From positions 1 to 35,667 of the forward strand of contig NZ_QSEK01000027.1 of assembly GCF_003464165.1 (NCBI RefSeq): a stretch of DNA of 35,667 nucleotides, in the 5' to 3' direction. The notes beneath the pieces are model-generated. The model saw only the letters and a program-made list of their open reading frames with translations. It did not search any database and had not been told where the DNA came from. The position numbers and the translations under genes are program-made. The DNA is from Eubacterium sp. AM49-13BH. Lineage in GTDB: Bacteria > Bacillota > Clostridia > Lachnospirales > Lachnospiraceae. Below are positions 17,147 through 27,022 of the stretch, piece after piece. The first letter of the stretch is position 1. Each line of letters starts with the position of its first letter.

Positions 17147-18397
17147 TTAATTAGTTTCTTTTTCGTCTTTATCCAGCATTCTATCAATAAATATACCATA
17201 TCCGCAAGTAGAATCATCAACAAATACATGTGTGACAGCCCCAATTATCTTTCCATTCTGAATAATAGGGCTTCCACTCATCCCCTGAACAATTCCATTA
17301 GTCAGCTTGAGAAGCTCTCCTGATGTCACTTTAAATGTTATATTCTTAGAATCGCCATACTTTAAATCTGTTATATCAATTTCATAATCATGAAAACTGC
17401 CATTGTTATAAAACCTTACATATGCTGTTCCTTTTGAAGCATCATATGACCCGGCTGCTTTCATCAGTTCAGGTGAATACTCCTTATATAAAGAGTACGC
17501 ATTTTCACCATATATGCCTTTATCAGTATTACGTCTTATACTTCCTATGTTGTCCTCTCTATAATCAATAGTACCAAGAAGCTCTCCCGGCTCTCCATTT
17601 TTTCCAGGTACAATAGACAGAATCCTTGTTCTGTATATCATGCCATCTTTTATATCAAGTACCTTCCCTGTTTCGTTATCTGATATTCCATGTCCTAATG
17701 CGGCAAATGTGCCATCTTCACACACATAAGTAACAGTTCCAACACCTTGTGTATCATCTTTAACCCAGATTCCAAGTTTATATTCTCCTGCAACATTTTT
17801 TACAGGCTCAACCTGTACATCAATGTCCTGTCCGTTCCGCCTGACAGTTATATCCATACTATTTCCCGTAGATTCTGACACTGCCTGTGAAAGCTGTTCT
17901 TTCGTATCTGTCTGAAAGCCATTAACTTTAATTATATAATCACCTTTATTAATCTTTCCTTTGGCAGGAACAATATTCTGACCATCATATGTGCATATTG
18001 TTTCTGTGTTAACAACATATACACCATTACATTTAAGATATATGCCGACCTGAAAGCCGCCAGAATAAACATACTTTTCATTGACAACCTCCATATGTGT
18101 CCTTGCAACAGGAAGAAGTCCGAAAAGTTTATAATCTACATAATACTGCCCTGTATATCCTGACTGGAAAGTAACATCTCTGCTGAAATCAATATTATCT
18201 GCACACATATTATTACTGCTGTCATATACCGTTCCGACAACCGGAATATCCATTGAGAAAACAGCCTTATCTTGTGTGTATATATATAATTTATCAGGAA
18301 TCTTTTTCTTGATTGAATCGTAGTATATATATGCTGTAAAGACCATACACAAAATCAGAAAACTGGCATAAAATAACCCTTTTTTAAATCTACTCAT
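17147..18397 (-). CDS. spoIVB: SpoIVB serine peptidase (S55 family)
   Basis: A 416-residue protein. An N-terminal membrane anchor (about 7-27) is followed by a PDZ domain (about 110-200, with GKINKGDYIIKVNGFQ) and the S55 peptidase domain. The catalytic histidine is in ALGHGIS (near 234) and the serine in GMSGSPIIQNGKIIGAV (near 370), with aspartates in VTHVFVDD. Made in the forespore under sigma-G, SpoIVB cuts SpoIVFA and so triggers pro-sigma-K processing; many Clostridia keep it next to spo0A. Here it follows recN by 89 bp, as in related genomes, but a symporter lies between it and spo0A. I could not identify a good sigma-G promoter in the 89-bp gap. Confidence 0.96.
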   Translation of the reverse strand: MSRFKKGLFYASFLILCMVFTAYIYYDSIKKKIPDKLYIYTQDKAVFSMDIPVVGTVYDSSNNMCADNIDFSRDVTFQSGYTGQYYVDYKLFGLLPVARTHMEVVNEKYVYSGGFQVGIYLKCNGVYVVNTETICTYDGQNIVPAKGKINKGDYIIKVNGFQTDTKEQLSQAVSESTGNSMDITVRRNGQDIDVQVEPVKNVAGEYKLGIWVKDDTQGVGTVTYVCEDGTFAALGHGISDNETGKVLDIKDGMIYRTRILSIVPGKNGEPGELLGTIDYREDNIGSIRRNTDKGIYGENAYSLYKEYSPELMKAAGSYDASKGTAYVRFYNNGSFHDYEIDITDLKYGDSKNITFKVTSGELLKLTNGIVQGMSGSPIIQNGKIIGAVTHVFVDDSTCGYGIFIDRMLDKDEKETN

Positions 18398-18486
18398 CTT
18401 ACTCCACCATCCTTCTAAGATTAGTATTAACAGATGAAATACTTTTTAAAAAAGGGTATTAATGTAAATTAACGTTGATATTGTAT

Positions 18487-20159
18487 TCAGCTCTTTTTGG
18501 CGAGTTGTGCCATATTTTTCAATTCTTTTGCGTTAGATATAACCGCATCTGTAATAACTGAACCTCCAAGCATTCTGGAGATTTCATTAACACTTTCATC
18601 ATATGATAACTGTGTAATATTACTTATTGTCCGGTTGTCTTTAGTAGACTTCTCAATAACATAGTGATTATCAGCCATTGCAGCAATCTGAGGAAGATGC
18701 GTAATGCATATTATCTGATGAGTTTTCGCCAGTGTATTAAGCTTCTCAGCGACAAGCTGTGCCGTCTTTCCGCTGATTCCTGCATCAATCTCATCAAATA
18801 TCAGTGTTTTGGATATATCTGTCTCTGCCATTACGCTTTTAATTGCAAGCATAATTCTTGATAATTCACCTCCTGATGCAATCTTTGATAAAGGCTTCAT
18901 ATCTTCACCTGGATTAGTTGATATCATGAATCTGACATCATCAATTCCGGCAGAATCAGGATTTTTCTCCTCAAATTCAGCTTCGAATCTTACATCAAGA
19001 AAATTAAGCTGTTTTAAGGCGTTTGTTATATCCTGCGAAAAATCGAGAGCTGTTTTCTTTCTCTGGCTGCTTAAAAGAGAAGCCGCATTCATAAGCTTTT
19101 TATAAGCTTTGTCATATTCAGCTTTTCTTGCAACAACAACTTCATCATAATTTTCATATTCAGATAACTTCTGTTTTTTATCATCAAGAACAGATAAATA
19201 TCTTCAATCGAATTGCCATATTTCATCTTAAGAGAATTAATTAAATCAAGTCTTTCTTCAAGTGCATTGAATTCAGACTGGTCAAATGTAAAATCATCCA
19301 TATAAGATGAAAGGTTATGAGCCACATCTGATATAAGATTCTCAATATCAGATAGAATATCACAGTTATCTTTCAAAGACTCATCATATTCGCTTGCAGC
19401 TATCATATTCTTTAATGCTGCACCTGCCATATCACTAAGATTATTGTCACTTTCTGAAAGAAGCATCGATATCTCAGAAAGATTTCCTGCAATTTTCTGG
19501 AAGTTACTCATTCTTCGGTAATCACTTTCAACCCGTTCATCTTCGCCCGGTTTTAAAGCTGCTGATTCAAGCTCATTGATTTCATATTGAAGAAAAGCCA
19601 TCTCTTTAATTCTTGATTCATCGTCACCAGAAAGACTTTCATATGCTTTTCTACATATAGCATATTCTTTATAGCAGTCTTTATACGAATCAAGAAGAGG
19701 AATAATGCTGTTATCATAAGCATCAATAACAGATAAATGATTACTCTCATCCATAAGCAGCTGGTTATCATGTTGTCCGTGAATATCAATTAGTTCATGT
19801 GCAAGAACTCTGGTCTGGGCGGATGTAAAAGACTGTCCATTAACCTTAATCTGTGAACGATTTGACATAATTTTCCTTGAAATAACAAGTTCACCGTCAT
19901 CACATGATATAACACCAAGTTCTTTAATTCGTTCAATCTTATCTTCTGGTATTGCAAATGTTATCTCTGAAAGACCATATTCACATCCTGACCTTATAAA
20001 ATCAGGTGATGTCTTGCTTCCCAATGCTGCATTAATAGAACCAAGAATAATTGATTTACCTGCACCGGTTTCACCTGAAAGTATATTAAGTCCTTCATCA
20101 AAATCAATATTCTCTTCTTCTATAAGTGCAAGATTCTTAACATGTAAATTAACTAACAT
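18487..20159 (-). pseudogene. recN: DNA repair protein RecN, frameshifted by one deleted base
   Basis: RecN is an SMC-like ATPase that acts on double-strand breaks. Walker A is GETGAGKS (29-36). The C-terminal half, starting at 19092 in another frame, has the ABC signature ASGGELSRIMLAIK and Walker B TLIFDEIDAGISG. The frames break near residue 320: GGCAATTCGATTGAAGATA is followed by TTTATC where one more T is needed (T4 read as T3, at 19196-19198). Repair gives a 557-residue protein, normal for the family. Both halves are well conserved with no other lesion, so a sequencing error in a homopolymer is the likeliest cause. It lies 23 bp after argR, the usual order. Confidence 0.92.
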
Positions 20160-20182
20160 ACCCTGCCTTTCAATTCTGTCTA

Positions 20183-20638
20183 TTAATTGTTCTTAATAAG
20201 CTTCTTAATCTTGTTCATAACAAGCAATGTATCATTAACAGTCCTTACCGCACACATGATAGTGTCATCGCCTGCAATAGAACCAACAATTTCATTCCAT
20301 TCAAGTGCATCTATTGCTGCACATACAGCCATTGCCATTCCAGGTGCAGTCTTAATAACAAGAATATTTTGTGCCATATCCATTGATACAAAGCCTTCTT
20401 TAAGAACCGTTAAAAATTTATCACTTGCAACAGGTTTATCCTTTGTAAGTGTTGCATACCTTGTTCTTTTTCCATCCACAGAAACTTTTGACAGATTAAG
20501 CTCTCTTATATCTCTTGAAACAGTAGCCTGCGTAACATTATATCCCTCATCATTAAGAATTTTTGCAAGCTCTTCCTGTGTTCCAACTTCGTATCTGTCA
20601 ATTACTTCTAATATCTTTTTATGTCTGTCTGTTTTCAT
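20183..20638 (-). CDS. argR: Arginine repressor
   Basis: A 151-residue ArgR/AhrC-type regulator. The N-terminal winged helix (1-70) includes QEELAKILNDEGYNVTQATVSRDIREL. The C-terminal oligomerisation and arginine-binding domain (about 80-150) includes the GDDTIMCAVR segment. With L-arginine it forms hexamers that bind ARG boxes. The start at 20638 (MKTDRHKK) is preceded by a weak GGTGA; four codons further upstream an in-frame TTG exists. It lies between nadK and recN, 12 bp after nadK. In Clostridia this location is conserved and does not imply arginine genes nearby; none are in the window. Confidence 0.95.
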   Translation of the reverse strand: MKTDRHKKILEVIDRYEVGTQEELAKILNDEGYNVTQATVSRDIRELNLSKVSVDGKRTRYATLTKDKPVASDKFLTVLKEGFVSMDMAQNILVIKTAPGMAMAVCAAIDALEWNEIVGSIAGDDTIMCAVRTVNDTLLVMNKIKKLIKNN

Positions 20639-20650
20639 AATTATCACCAA

Positions 20651-21532
20651 CTACATTTTGTTCCTTATCCTCTCTAAGAATGAAATCCTGCTTGTCTTGA
20701 CAAATTTTGATATACGTTCTGACTGCGTAATAACAATTCTGTCCCCCGTTACAACTTCACAGAAGCTTTCTCCATCAAATGTGGCAACTCTTGCACTGTC
20801 ATTCTTAAGAGAGCCGGTTCTTCTTCCTGATGAGCTTTTATTATCCTTCATCTCAATCATAATCTCATCATCAGCAGCAAATATAATACTTCTCTGATTA
20901 AGCGAATGCGGACATATAGGTGTTACCATTATAAGTCTTGCTGTCGGCTGTATTATAGGTCCTCCTGCTGACAGACTGTACGCTGTCGATCCTGTTGCGG
21001 TCGAAACAATTACCCCGTCAGCCGAATATGTATTAAGATACTCGCCATTGACATATATATCAAAATCAATAATTCTTAAAGCACCATTTCTGTTAATTAC
21101 AACATCATTAAGTGCCATATCAGAAAAAATGCGTTCTTCACCGCGATATATACATCCATCAAGCATCATGCGTCTGTCAATCTCATAATCGTCTCTAAGA
21201 AGACTCTCTAATGTCTCCTTAAAGCTTGACATATCTGTGTCTGTAAGATAACCAAGAGTTCCGATGTTAACGCCTATAAAAGGAATATCCTTCTCAGACA
21301 ACTCCCTTGATGCCTGAATAAGTGTACCATCACCTCCAAGAACAATAACACATTCAGTATTATCAGGAACCAGTCTTACATCACTATATGATCCTGTTGT
21401 ATTAAATGCCTCTTCCTGTTCTATCTGGCATACACATTCAGCTCCTTTTGAGCGTAAAAAATGTGCAATCTTTCTTGTATTAACACCATCAGGATCTTTA
21501 AACCTGTTAGTAACAATATAAAAATATTTCAT
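20651..21532 (-). CDS. nadK: NAD kinase
   Basis: A 293-residue ATP- or polyphosphate-NAD kinase that makes NADP+. LGGDGTLIQA is the GGDG motif, NIGTLGYLTD follows, and DGVIVSTATGSTAYSLSAGGPI is the conserved NAD-binding loop. I chose the ATG at 21532 (MKYFYIVTNRF) because GAGG lies about 7 nt upstream; the longer frame from 21598 has no site and adds an unrelated hydrophobic stretch. It sits between tlyA (40 bp upstream) and argR. Confidence 0.95.
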   Translation of the reverse strand: MKYFYIVTNRFKDPDGVNTRKIAHFLRSKGAECVCQIEQEEAFNTTGSYSDVRLVPDNTECVIVLGGDGTLIQASRELSEKDIPFIGVNIGTLGYLTDTDMSSFKETLESLLRDDYEIDRRMMLDGCIYRGEERIFSDMALNDVVINRNGALRIIDFDIYVNGEYLNTYSADGVIVSTATGSTAYSLSAGGPIIQPTARLIMVTPICPHSLNQRSIIFAADDEIMIEMKDNKSSSGRRTGSLKNDSARVATFDGESFCEVVTGDRIVITQSERISKFVKTSRISFLERIRNKM

Positions 21533-21572
21533 GCTGAACCTCATTTGGTATACGAAAAGAATTAAATATATA

Positions 21573-22376
21573 TTACAATACTTCGTGAGCTTTTTCAACT
21601 ACGTTTTCTACAATAAATGGAATTTCCTTTATCTGTGGTTCTGCAATTTTCTGCAAATGCAGCAGATACTCAATATTCCCTTCAGGTCCCTTAACAGGAC
21701 TGAACTCAAGATTAAGGATTTCAAATCCTATTGACATTGCATAATCAATAACTTTATTGATTACTTCTATATGAACATCTTTATCTCTTACAACGCCATG
21801 CTTTCCTACCTTCTCACGTCCTGCTTCAAACTGTGGCTTGATAAGACATACTATCTGTCCATCATCTGTAAGAAGATTTCTTACAGGAGTAAGTACCTTG
21901 GTAAGTGAGATAAATGATACATCTATACTTGAAAACTGTATTCTGTCTGCGACATCACCAGGTGTTACATAACGGATATTAGTTTTCTCCATGCATACAA
22001 CTCTCTCATCATTGCGTAATTTCCAGTCAAGCTGTCCATGTCCTACATCAACAGCATACACTTTAATTGCGCCATTCTGAAGCATGCAGTCAGTGAATCC
22101 ACCTGTTGATGAACCTACATCCATACATACCTTACCTTCAAGCGTCACATCAAAATTCTGCATAGCTTTCTCAAGCTTAAGACCACCACGGCTAACATAC
22201 TTAAGGGTTGTTCCGCGGACTTCTATCACTGCAGTATCTGAAAATGACTGACCCGCCTTGTCTTCCTTCTGTCCGTCAACATATACATTACCAGACATAA
22301 TAATAGCTTTTGCCTTCTCTCTTGAAGTCGTAAACCCTTTATTAACTAATAAAACATCTAATCTTTCTTTACTCAT
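21573..22376 (-). CDS. tlyA: TlyA family rRNA 2'-O-methyltransferase
   Basis: A 267-residue protein with an N-terminal S4 RNA-binding domain (1-60, MSKERLDVLLVNKGFTTSRE) and an RrmJ-type SAM methyltransferase domain (about 62-250) that shows the SAM-binding motif CMDVGSSTGGFTD, VYAVDVGHGQLDWKL and LVCLIKPQFEAG-like text. Family knowledge: 2'-O-methylation of 16S and 23S rRNA; many entries are labelled hemolysin A, a name not supported by mechanism. Its ATG overlaps the dxs stop by 8 bp, so it is coupled to dxs. Confidence 0.93.
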   Translation of the reverse strand: MSKERLDVLLVNKGFTTSREKAKAIIMSGNVYVDGQKEDKAGQSFSDTAVIEVRGTTLKYVSRGGLKLEKAMQNFDVTLEGKVCMDVGSSTGGFTDCMLQNGAIKVYAVDVGHGQLDWKLRNDERVVCMEKTNIRYVTPGDVADRIQFSSIDVSFISLTKVLTPVRNLLTDDGQIVCLIKPQFEAGREKVGKHGVVRDKDVHIEVINKVIDYAMSIGFEILNLEFSPVKGPEGNIEYLLHLQKIAEPQIKEIPFIVENVVEKAHEVL

Positions 22377-24258
22377 TACTTTTATCCTTATTCAATACAT
22401 TTGCCCATCTGTTAAGTATCTTTGCAACAACACTGTCTTTATCAACACCTGATTCCCGTCGAAGAATATCAACATTGCCATGTTCAACATAATCATCTGG
22501 CAGTGCAATATTAAGCACATCTATGTCATTACAGGTATCATCATAATATTGACAGACCGCTTCGCCAAAGCCACCTGATAAAACATTTTCTTCCATTGTA
22601 ACTATAAGTCTGTGTGACTCTGATAATCTGTCAAGCATATCAGTATCAACTGGCTTGATAAAACGTGCATTGACAATTGTTATATTATACCCCTTTTCTT
22701 TAAGCTTATCTCTTACATCCTGTGCCGTAATAAGCATATTGCCTGCTGCAACAAGTGCAATGTCAGATTCTTCAATAATCATCTCGGCTTTTCCGTACCT
22801 GATTGGTGCATTGTACTCTTCAAGACCATCATACGCCTGACCTCTTGGATATCTTATTGCAATCGGTGAATTAAAGTTAAGCAGTGCAAATTCAAGCATT
22901 GCTGAAAGTTCTCTGCCATTCTTGGGTGCAATAACAGTCATGTTCGGGATTGAAGTCAGAAATGAAAGGTCGAATATACCCTGATGCGTTTCACCATCAC
23001 TTCCAACAAGCCCTGCCCTGTCAATTGCAAATACTACATGAAGATGCTGGATACACACATCGTGAAGTATCTGGTCATATGCTCTCTGTAAAAATGAGGA
23101 ATAAACCGCAAATACAGGTTTAAGGCCGCCTGCCGCCATTCCTGCAGAGAACGTGACTGCATGCTCCTCAGCAATTCCAACATCAAAGAATCTTTCTGGA
23201 AACCATTTGGAAAATTTGGCAAGTCCTGTGCCATCAGGCATGGCTGCCGTTACAGCTACTATCTGCTTGTCTTTCTTAGCAAGCTGGCATATTGTTTCTG
23301 AAAATACATCAGAATAAGTTGGCTTATCAGAAACTTTTAACTCTTTGCCTGTAGCAATATCAAAAGGTCCTATTCCGTGAAATTTAGCCGGATTACGCTC
23401 TGCTGGTTTATAACCGTGTCCTTTGTGTGTTACAACATGGATGATAACTGCTCCATTAATTCGTTTGGCAACATGGAACACTTTAATCAGTTTTTCAATA
23501 TCATGTCCATTAACTGGACCAAGATAAGATATTCCCATGCTTTCAAACATCTGACCTGGAAGTATCATCTGCTTGAGATTGCTTTTAGTTTTCTTGATTT
23601 TGTCTACAATATGGTCTCCACCCGGAAGCTTATACAGAGTATTAGTCACATTTTCCTTAAGGTCATAATACGAATCAGATGACCTTATATTACTAAGCAT
23701 ATGTGGTACACCGCCAACATTTTTGGCTATAGACATTGTATTATCATTCAATACAATAATAAAATTAGTCTTAAGAGAAGAAGCATTATTAAGTGCCTCA
23801 TAGGCCATTCCACCTGTAAGTGCACCATCTCCTATAACAGACACAACACTGTAATGCTCATTCTTTAAATCTCTTGCTTTAACAAGTCCCAATCCCGCAG
23901 ATATCGATGTTGAGCTGTGTCCTGTATCAAATGCATCAAAATGACTTTCATTTCTTTTAGGGAAACCGCTCATTCCACCAAATTTTCTTAACTGATCAAA
24001 CTGATTCTTTCTTCCGGTAAGAATCTTATGTGTATAAGACTGATGACCTACATCCCATATAAGCTTATCCTGCGGAAGATTAAAAGCCAGATGAAGTGCC
24101 ATCGTAAGCTCTACAACACCAAGATTAGATGCGAGATGTCCTCCTGTTTTACTAATTTTTTCTATAAGAAATACCCGGATTTCATCTGCAAGCTGATTAT
24201 ATTCAATTGGAGATAATTGTTTTATATCATTTGGTTTATTTATCTTTTCAAGAATCAT
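22369..24258 (-). CDS. dxs: 1-deoxy-D-xylulose-5-phosphate synthase
   Basis: A 629-residue thiamine-diphosphate enzyme, full length. H72-Q-S near the start, the TPP motif GDG (143-145, VIGDGALTGGMAYEALNNAS), HGIGPF and the second-domain EEHAVTFSAGMAAGG are all present. It joins pyruvate and glyceraldehyde 3-phosphate to form DXP, the first step of the MEP isoprenoid route and a precursor for thiamine and pyridoxal. It lies 12 bp after ispA, whose product uses the pathway's C5 units, and overlaps tlyA. AGGTG precedes the ATG. Confidence 0.98.
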   Translation of the reverse strand: MILEKINKPNDIKQLSPIEYNQLADEIRVFLIEKISKTGGHLASNLGVVELTMALHLAFNLPQDKLIWDVGHQSYTHKILTGRKNQFDQLRKFGGMSGFPKRNESHFDAFDTGHSSTSISAGLGLVKARDLKNEHYSVVSVIGDGALTGGMAYEALNNASSLKTNFIIVLNDNTMSIAKNVGGVPHMLSNIRSSDSYYDLKENVTNTLYKLPGGDHIVDKIKKTKSNLKQMILPGQMFESMGISYLGPVNGHDIEKLIKVFHVAKRINGAVIIHVVTHKGHGYKPAERNPAKFHGIGPFDIATGKELKVSDKPTYSDVFSETICQLAKKDKQIVAVTAAMPDGTGLAKFSKWFPERFFDVGIAEEHAVTFSAGMAAGGLKPVFAVYSSFLQRAYDQILHDVCIQHLHVVFAIDRAGLVGSDGETHQGIFDLSFLTSIPNMTVIAPKNGRELSAMLEFALLNFNSPIAIRYPRGQAYDGLEEYNAPIRYGKAEMIIEESDIALVAAGNMLITAQDVRDKLKEKGYNITIVNARFIKPVDTDMLDRLSESHRLIVTMEENVLSGGFGEAVCQYYDDTCNDIDVLNIALPDDYVEHGNVDILRRESGVDKDSVVAKILNRWANVLNKDKSNE

Positions 24259-24270
24259 AATACACCTGCT

Positions 24271-25164
24271 TTATTTATTTCTGTGTATAAGGTTAAAAAC
24301 GAATTCCTCTAAAAATTCATTCTTTCCCACGCTCTTAATTATATCTAAAGCTTCATCAGACATAGATTGTACATCCGCTTCAGCTTTTTCCATTCCATAT
24401 AAAGTAACATAAGTTGTTTTATTATTCTTTTCATCAGAAAATACTGGCTTTCCAAGTTCCTCAAGTGAACTCGTCACATCAAGTATATCATCTCTAATCT
24501 GGAACGAAAATCCTATAAGTGATGCTGCCCTGCATAATCTGTCAGCCGTTTTCTCATCACAGCCTGCAAGATATGCTCCTGCAAGAAATGCAGCTTCAAT
24601 CAATGCACCTGTCTTTAATCTGAATATAAAATCAAGCTGTTCATCTGATAATGCTTTTCCTGTAAGTTCAACATCAACAGCCTGTCCGCCAACCATGCCT
24701 TTTATTCCTGCTTTTCTTGCAATAACTTCCATTGCCTTAGCTTTCGCCGCCATATCTCCTTCACCTGATATAAGTGCATCAGCCATAATCTCATAAGCAA
24801 GATTAAGAAGTCCGTCTCCTGCAAGTATTCCAAAATCCTCTCCGAACATCTTATGTGTTGTAAGTCTTCCTCTTCTGTAATCGTCATTATCCATTGCCGG
24901 AAGATCATCATGTACAAGAGAATATGAATGAATACATTCTAAAGCCGCCATAAATGGATAGACAACCTGACAGTCATCACCTCCACACAGCTTATACACC
25001 TCAAGCATAAGCATAGGTCTTACTCTTTTGCCACCTGCATTGACGCTGTAATTCATAGCTTCTCTTATTTTTTTATCAAGTCCTGTCTCATCAGGAAGAT
25101 ATCTTGATATCAAATCATTAATAAATTCTACTTCCTGTTCCAATTCATTCTTAAAATCATTCAT
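24271..25164 (-). CDS. ispA: Polyprenyl (farnesyl/geranylgeranyl) diphosphate synthase
   Basis: A 297-residue trans-prenyltransferase. The first aspartate-rich motif is DDLPAMDND (86-94) and the second is QIRDDILDV (about 221-229), with GGKRVRPML near the N-terminus. It condenses isopentenyl and dimethylallyl diphosphates. Product length cannot be set from sequence alone; farnesyl diphosphate is usual for this locus. I chose the third possible ATG, at 25164 (MNDFKNELEQ), because GGAG is 9 nt upstream; earlier ATGs at 25185-25170 are too close to it. The ATG overlaps the xseB stop (ATGAATGA), so translation is coupled. Confidence 0.92.
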   Translation of the reverse strand: MNDFKNELEQEVEFINDLISRYLPDETGLDKKIREAMNYSVNAGGKRVRPMLMLEVYKLCGGDDCQVVYPFMAALECIHSYSLVHDDLPAMDNDDYRRGRLTTHKMFGEDFGILAGDGLLNLAYEIMADALISGEGDMAAKAKAMEVIARKAGIKGMVGGQAVDVELTGKALSDEQLDFIFRLKTGALIEAAFLAGAYLAGCDEKTADRLCRAASLIGFSFQIRDDILDVTSSLEELGKPVFSDEKNNKTTYVTLYGMEKAEADVQSMSDEALDIIKSVGKNEFLEEFVFNLIHRNK

Positions 25165-25357
25165 CGTCATTTTCTCCATCATCATTCAAAACTATGATTT
25201 GTTTCTCAATCTTGTCAAGCTGGTTATTACAGCTTTCAACAAGCTTCATCCCCTCCTGATACATTTTAAATGATGCATCAAGTGTTGTGTCTGATTTTTC
25301 CATCTGTGCAATTATTTCTTCAAGTCTTTCGAATGACTGCTCTAATGTTTTTGCCAT
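25157..25357 (-). CDS. xseB: Exodeoxyribonuclease VII small subunit
   Basis: A 66-residue helical protein, MAKTLEQSFERLEEIIAQME, typical XseB. With XseA it forms ExoVII, which degrades single-stranded DNA to oligonucleotides. Its ATG lies inside the restored end of xseA (overlap of about 16 bp) and its stop overlaps ispA. Confidence 0.96.
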   Translation of the reverse strand: MAKTLEQSFERLEEIIAQMEKSDTTLDASFKMYQEGMKLVESCNNQLDKIEKQIIVLNDDGENDDE

Positions 25358-26552
25358 ACTTTCCCTACCTCGATAACCTTAGATCTGATGCTTCCATCTT
25401 TAAGATAAACTGTGATTTCATCATCTGACGACACCTGACCGGCTGATACAATTCTGTTACCTTCAGAATTCTCAATATAGCCATAGCCCATATCAAGCTT
25501 TTTTAGAGGACTTAAGCCCTCAAGCCTTGAGCATACAGACGTAGTCTGTTTCTATTATCTGCCGCACATCTTTTTATTAACATGTTCAGCTTATCTTCAA
25601 TATTCATGAGCCGCTGTCTTTTATCATATATCTGATTGACAGGGTTAAGATATTCCATCTGGAGCTTTAATCTTTCAAGATAGTCTCTTTTTGCAGACAA
25701 TGAATACATTATCTGTTGCTTTAACCGTCTTTCATATTCATATATTCTGTTCTCAACAGCCGCTGTTTCTGTAACTGCAAGCTCTGCCGCTGCAGAAGGT
25801 GTAGGTGCTCTCATATCAGCCACAAAATCTGTAAGTGTAAAATCTGTCTCATGACCTACAGCCGATATTATCGGTGTTGATGCGTTAAACACTGCTTCTA
25901 CAACCTCTGGTTCATTAAAAGCCCATAAATCTTCTATTGAACCACCGCCTCGTCCTACTATAATACAGTCAAGCCCCATCTTATCAAGTCTTGTAATTCC
26001 GCTTACAATTGACTGCTTTGCATGCTCTCCCTGAACATATGCAGGATAAAGTACAATCTGGATATAAGGGTTACGCCTTTTAGAAATGTTCATAATATCC
26101 TGAACTGCTGCACCTGTCTTAGATGTAACAACACCTAATTTTTTAGTAAATGCAGGAAGTGGTCTTTTATATTCCCTGGCAAAGTATCCCATATCCTCAT
26201 AATATTGTTTTAACTGTTCAAACTTCTGGTACAGTTCTCCAATACCTTCCTGTTGCACAGTATTGGCATATAACTGATATTTACCCGCTGCATCAAACAC
26301 ATCAACTCTTCCTGATACAACAACTGACATTCCATCCTTTAACTTAAATACAAGCTTTGCAGCCTGACTTGCAAACATAATGACAGAAAGTGCCGCATCA
26401 GCATCTTTTAATGTAAAATAAATATGACCGGAGGTATGATACTTGCAATTAGATATCTCCCCCTTAACAGAAACTGAGTTAAGCAGAAAATCCTGCTTAA
26501 ACATATTCTTAATATAGGAATTCACCTGCTTTACAGTATATACTCCAGCCAT
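25342..26552 (-). pseudogene. xseA: Exodeoxyribonuclease VII large subunit, frameshifted near the C-terminus
   Basis: The N-terminal OB-fold (1-100, YTVKQVNSYIKNMFKQDFLL, ISNCKYHTSGHIYFTLKD) and the central catalytic region (VGRGGGSIEDLWAFNE, SAVGHETDFTLTDFVAD, RAPTPSAAAELA) are intact. After about residue 340 the frame breaks: GCTCAAGG where GCTTCAAGG is needed (near 25530), giving an early stop at 25512 and a 346-residue product. Restoring one base yields a normal ending (SRLEGLSPLKKLDMGYGYI, then IRSKVIEVGKVWQKH) with the stop at 25342, 403 residues in total, running into the xseB start as in related genomes. Sequencing error is the likeliest reason; true loss would disable the C-terminal part needed for holoenzyme assembly. 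Confidence 0.9.
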
Positions 26553-26583
26553 ATATCCTCACTTTACATGCAAAAGAACTGCA

Positions 26584-27006
26584 TTATTCTTTGATTAACT
26601 TACCTAATACACCATTAACAAAGGCTGCTGTGCTGTCTGCTGAACCATACTTCTTGGCAAGTTCAACAGCTTCATTGAGTGCTACATTAGTAGGAATATC
26701 CTCATCATAAAGCATCTCATACACAGCAAGTCTCATAATGGAGAGCTCTGTCTTTCCAAGACGGCTTGTTGGCCATCCTTCTGATACAGAATCAATTTTC
26801 TCATCAAGTTCGGGTATAAGTTCTGCTATTGCTAATGTCTTATTCTTGATGTATTGGTATTCTTCTTCCTTAAGATGTGACGCATCTACCATATCTGCAT
26901 CTGAAAAATACAGATCAATCTGCTCATCATACTCATCTTTGTTATCGATATAAGGAGCTCTGAATAATAACTTAAAAATATGCTCCCTCATTGTAGATCT
27001 TGTCAT
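26584..27006 (-). CDS. nusB: Transcription antitermination factor NusB
   Basis: A 140-residue all-helical NusB. MTRSTMREHIFKLLFR, the middle WPTSRLGKTELSIMRLAVYEM and the ending AVELAKKYGSADSTAAFVNGVLGKL are family hallmarks. With NusE (S10) it binds boxA in rRNA leaders to aid antitermination. It lies between asp23 (16 bp) and xseA (31 bp). AGGAG precedes the ATG. Confidence 0.97.
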   Translation of the reverse strand: MTRSTMREHIFKLLFRAPYIDNKDEYDEQIDLYFSDADMVDASHLKEEEYQYIKNKTLAIAELIPELDEKIDSVSEGWPTSRLGKTELSIMRLAVYEMLYDEDIPTNVALNEAVELAKKYGSADSTAAFVNGVLGKLIKE

Positions 27007-27022
27007 CTTTTAACTCCTGAAT

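Noticed and set aside
18398..18486. A sigma-G promoter for spoIVB
   Set aside because: An AATACTA resembles the -10, but no fitting -35 lies 17-18 bp upstream.
18487..20159. Programmed frameshifting in recN
   Set aside because: No slippery heptamer plus structure is evident, RecN is not known to use it, and the other three similar lesions point to errors.
21573..22376. Hemolysin reading for TlyA
   Set aside because: S4 plus RrmJ-type methyltransferase motifs show an rRNA methylase; the hemolysin label is historical.
23034..23234. Short open frames overlapping dxs and other genes on either strand
   Set aside because: They are shadows of conserved genes, with no ribosome site and no family resemblance.
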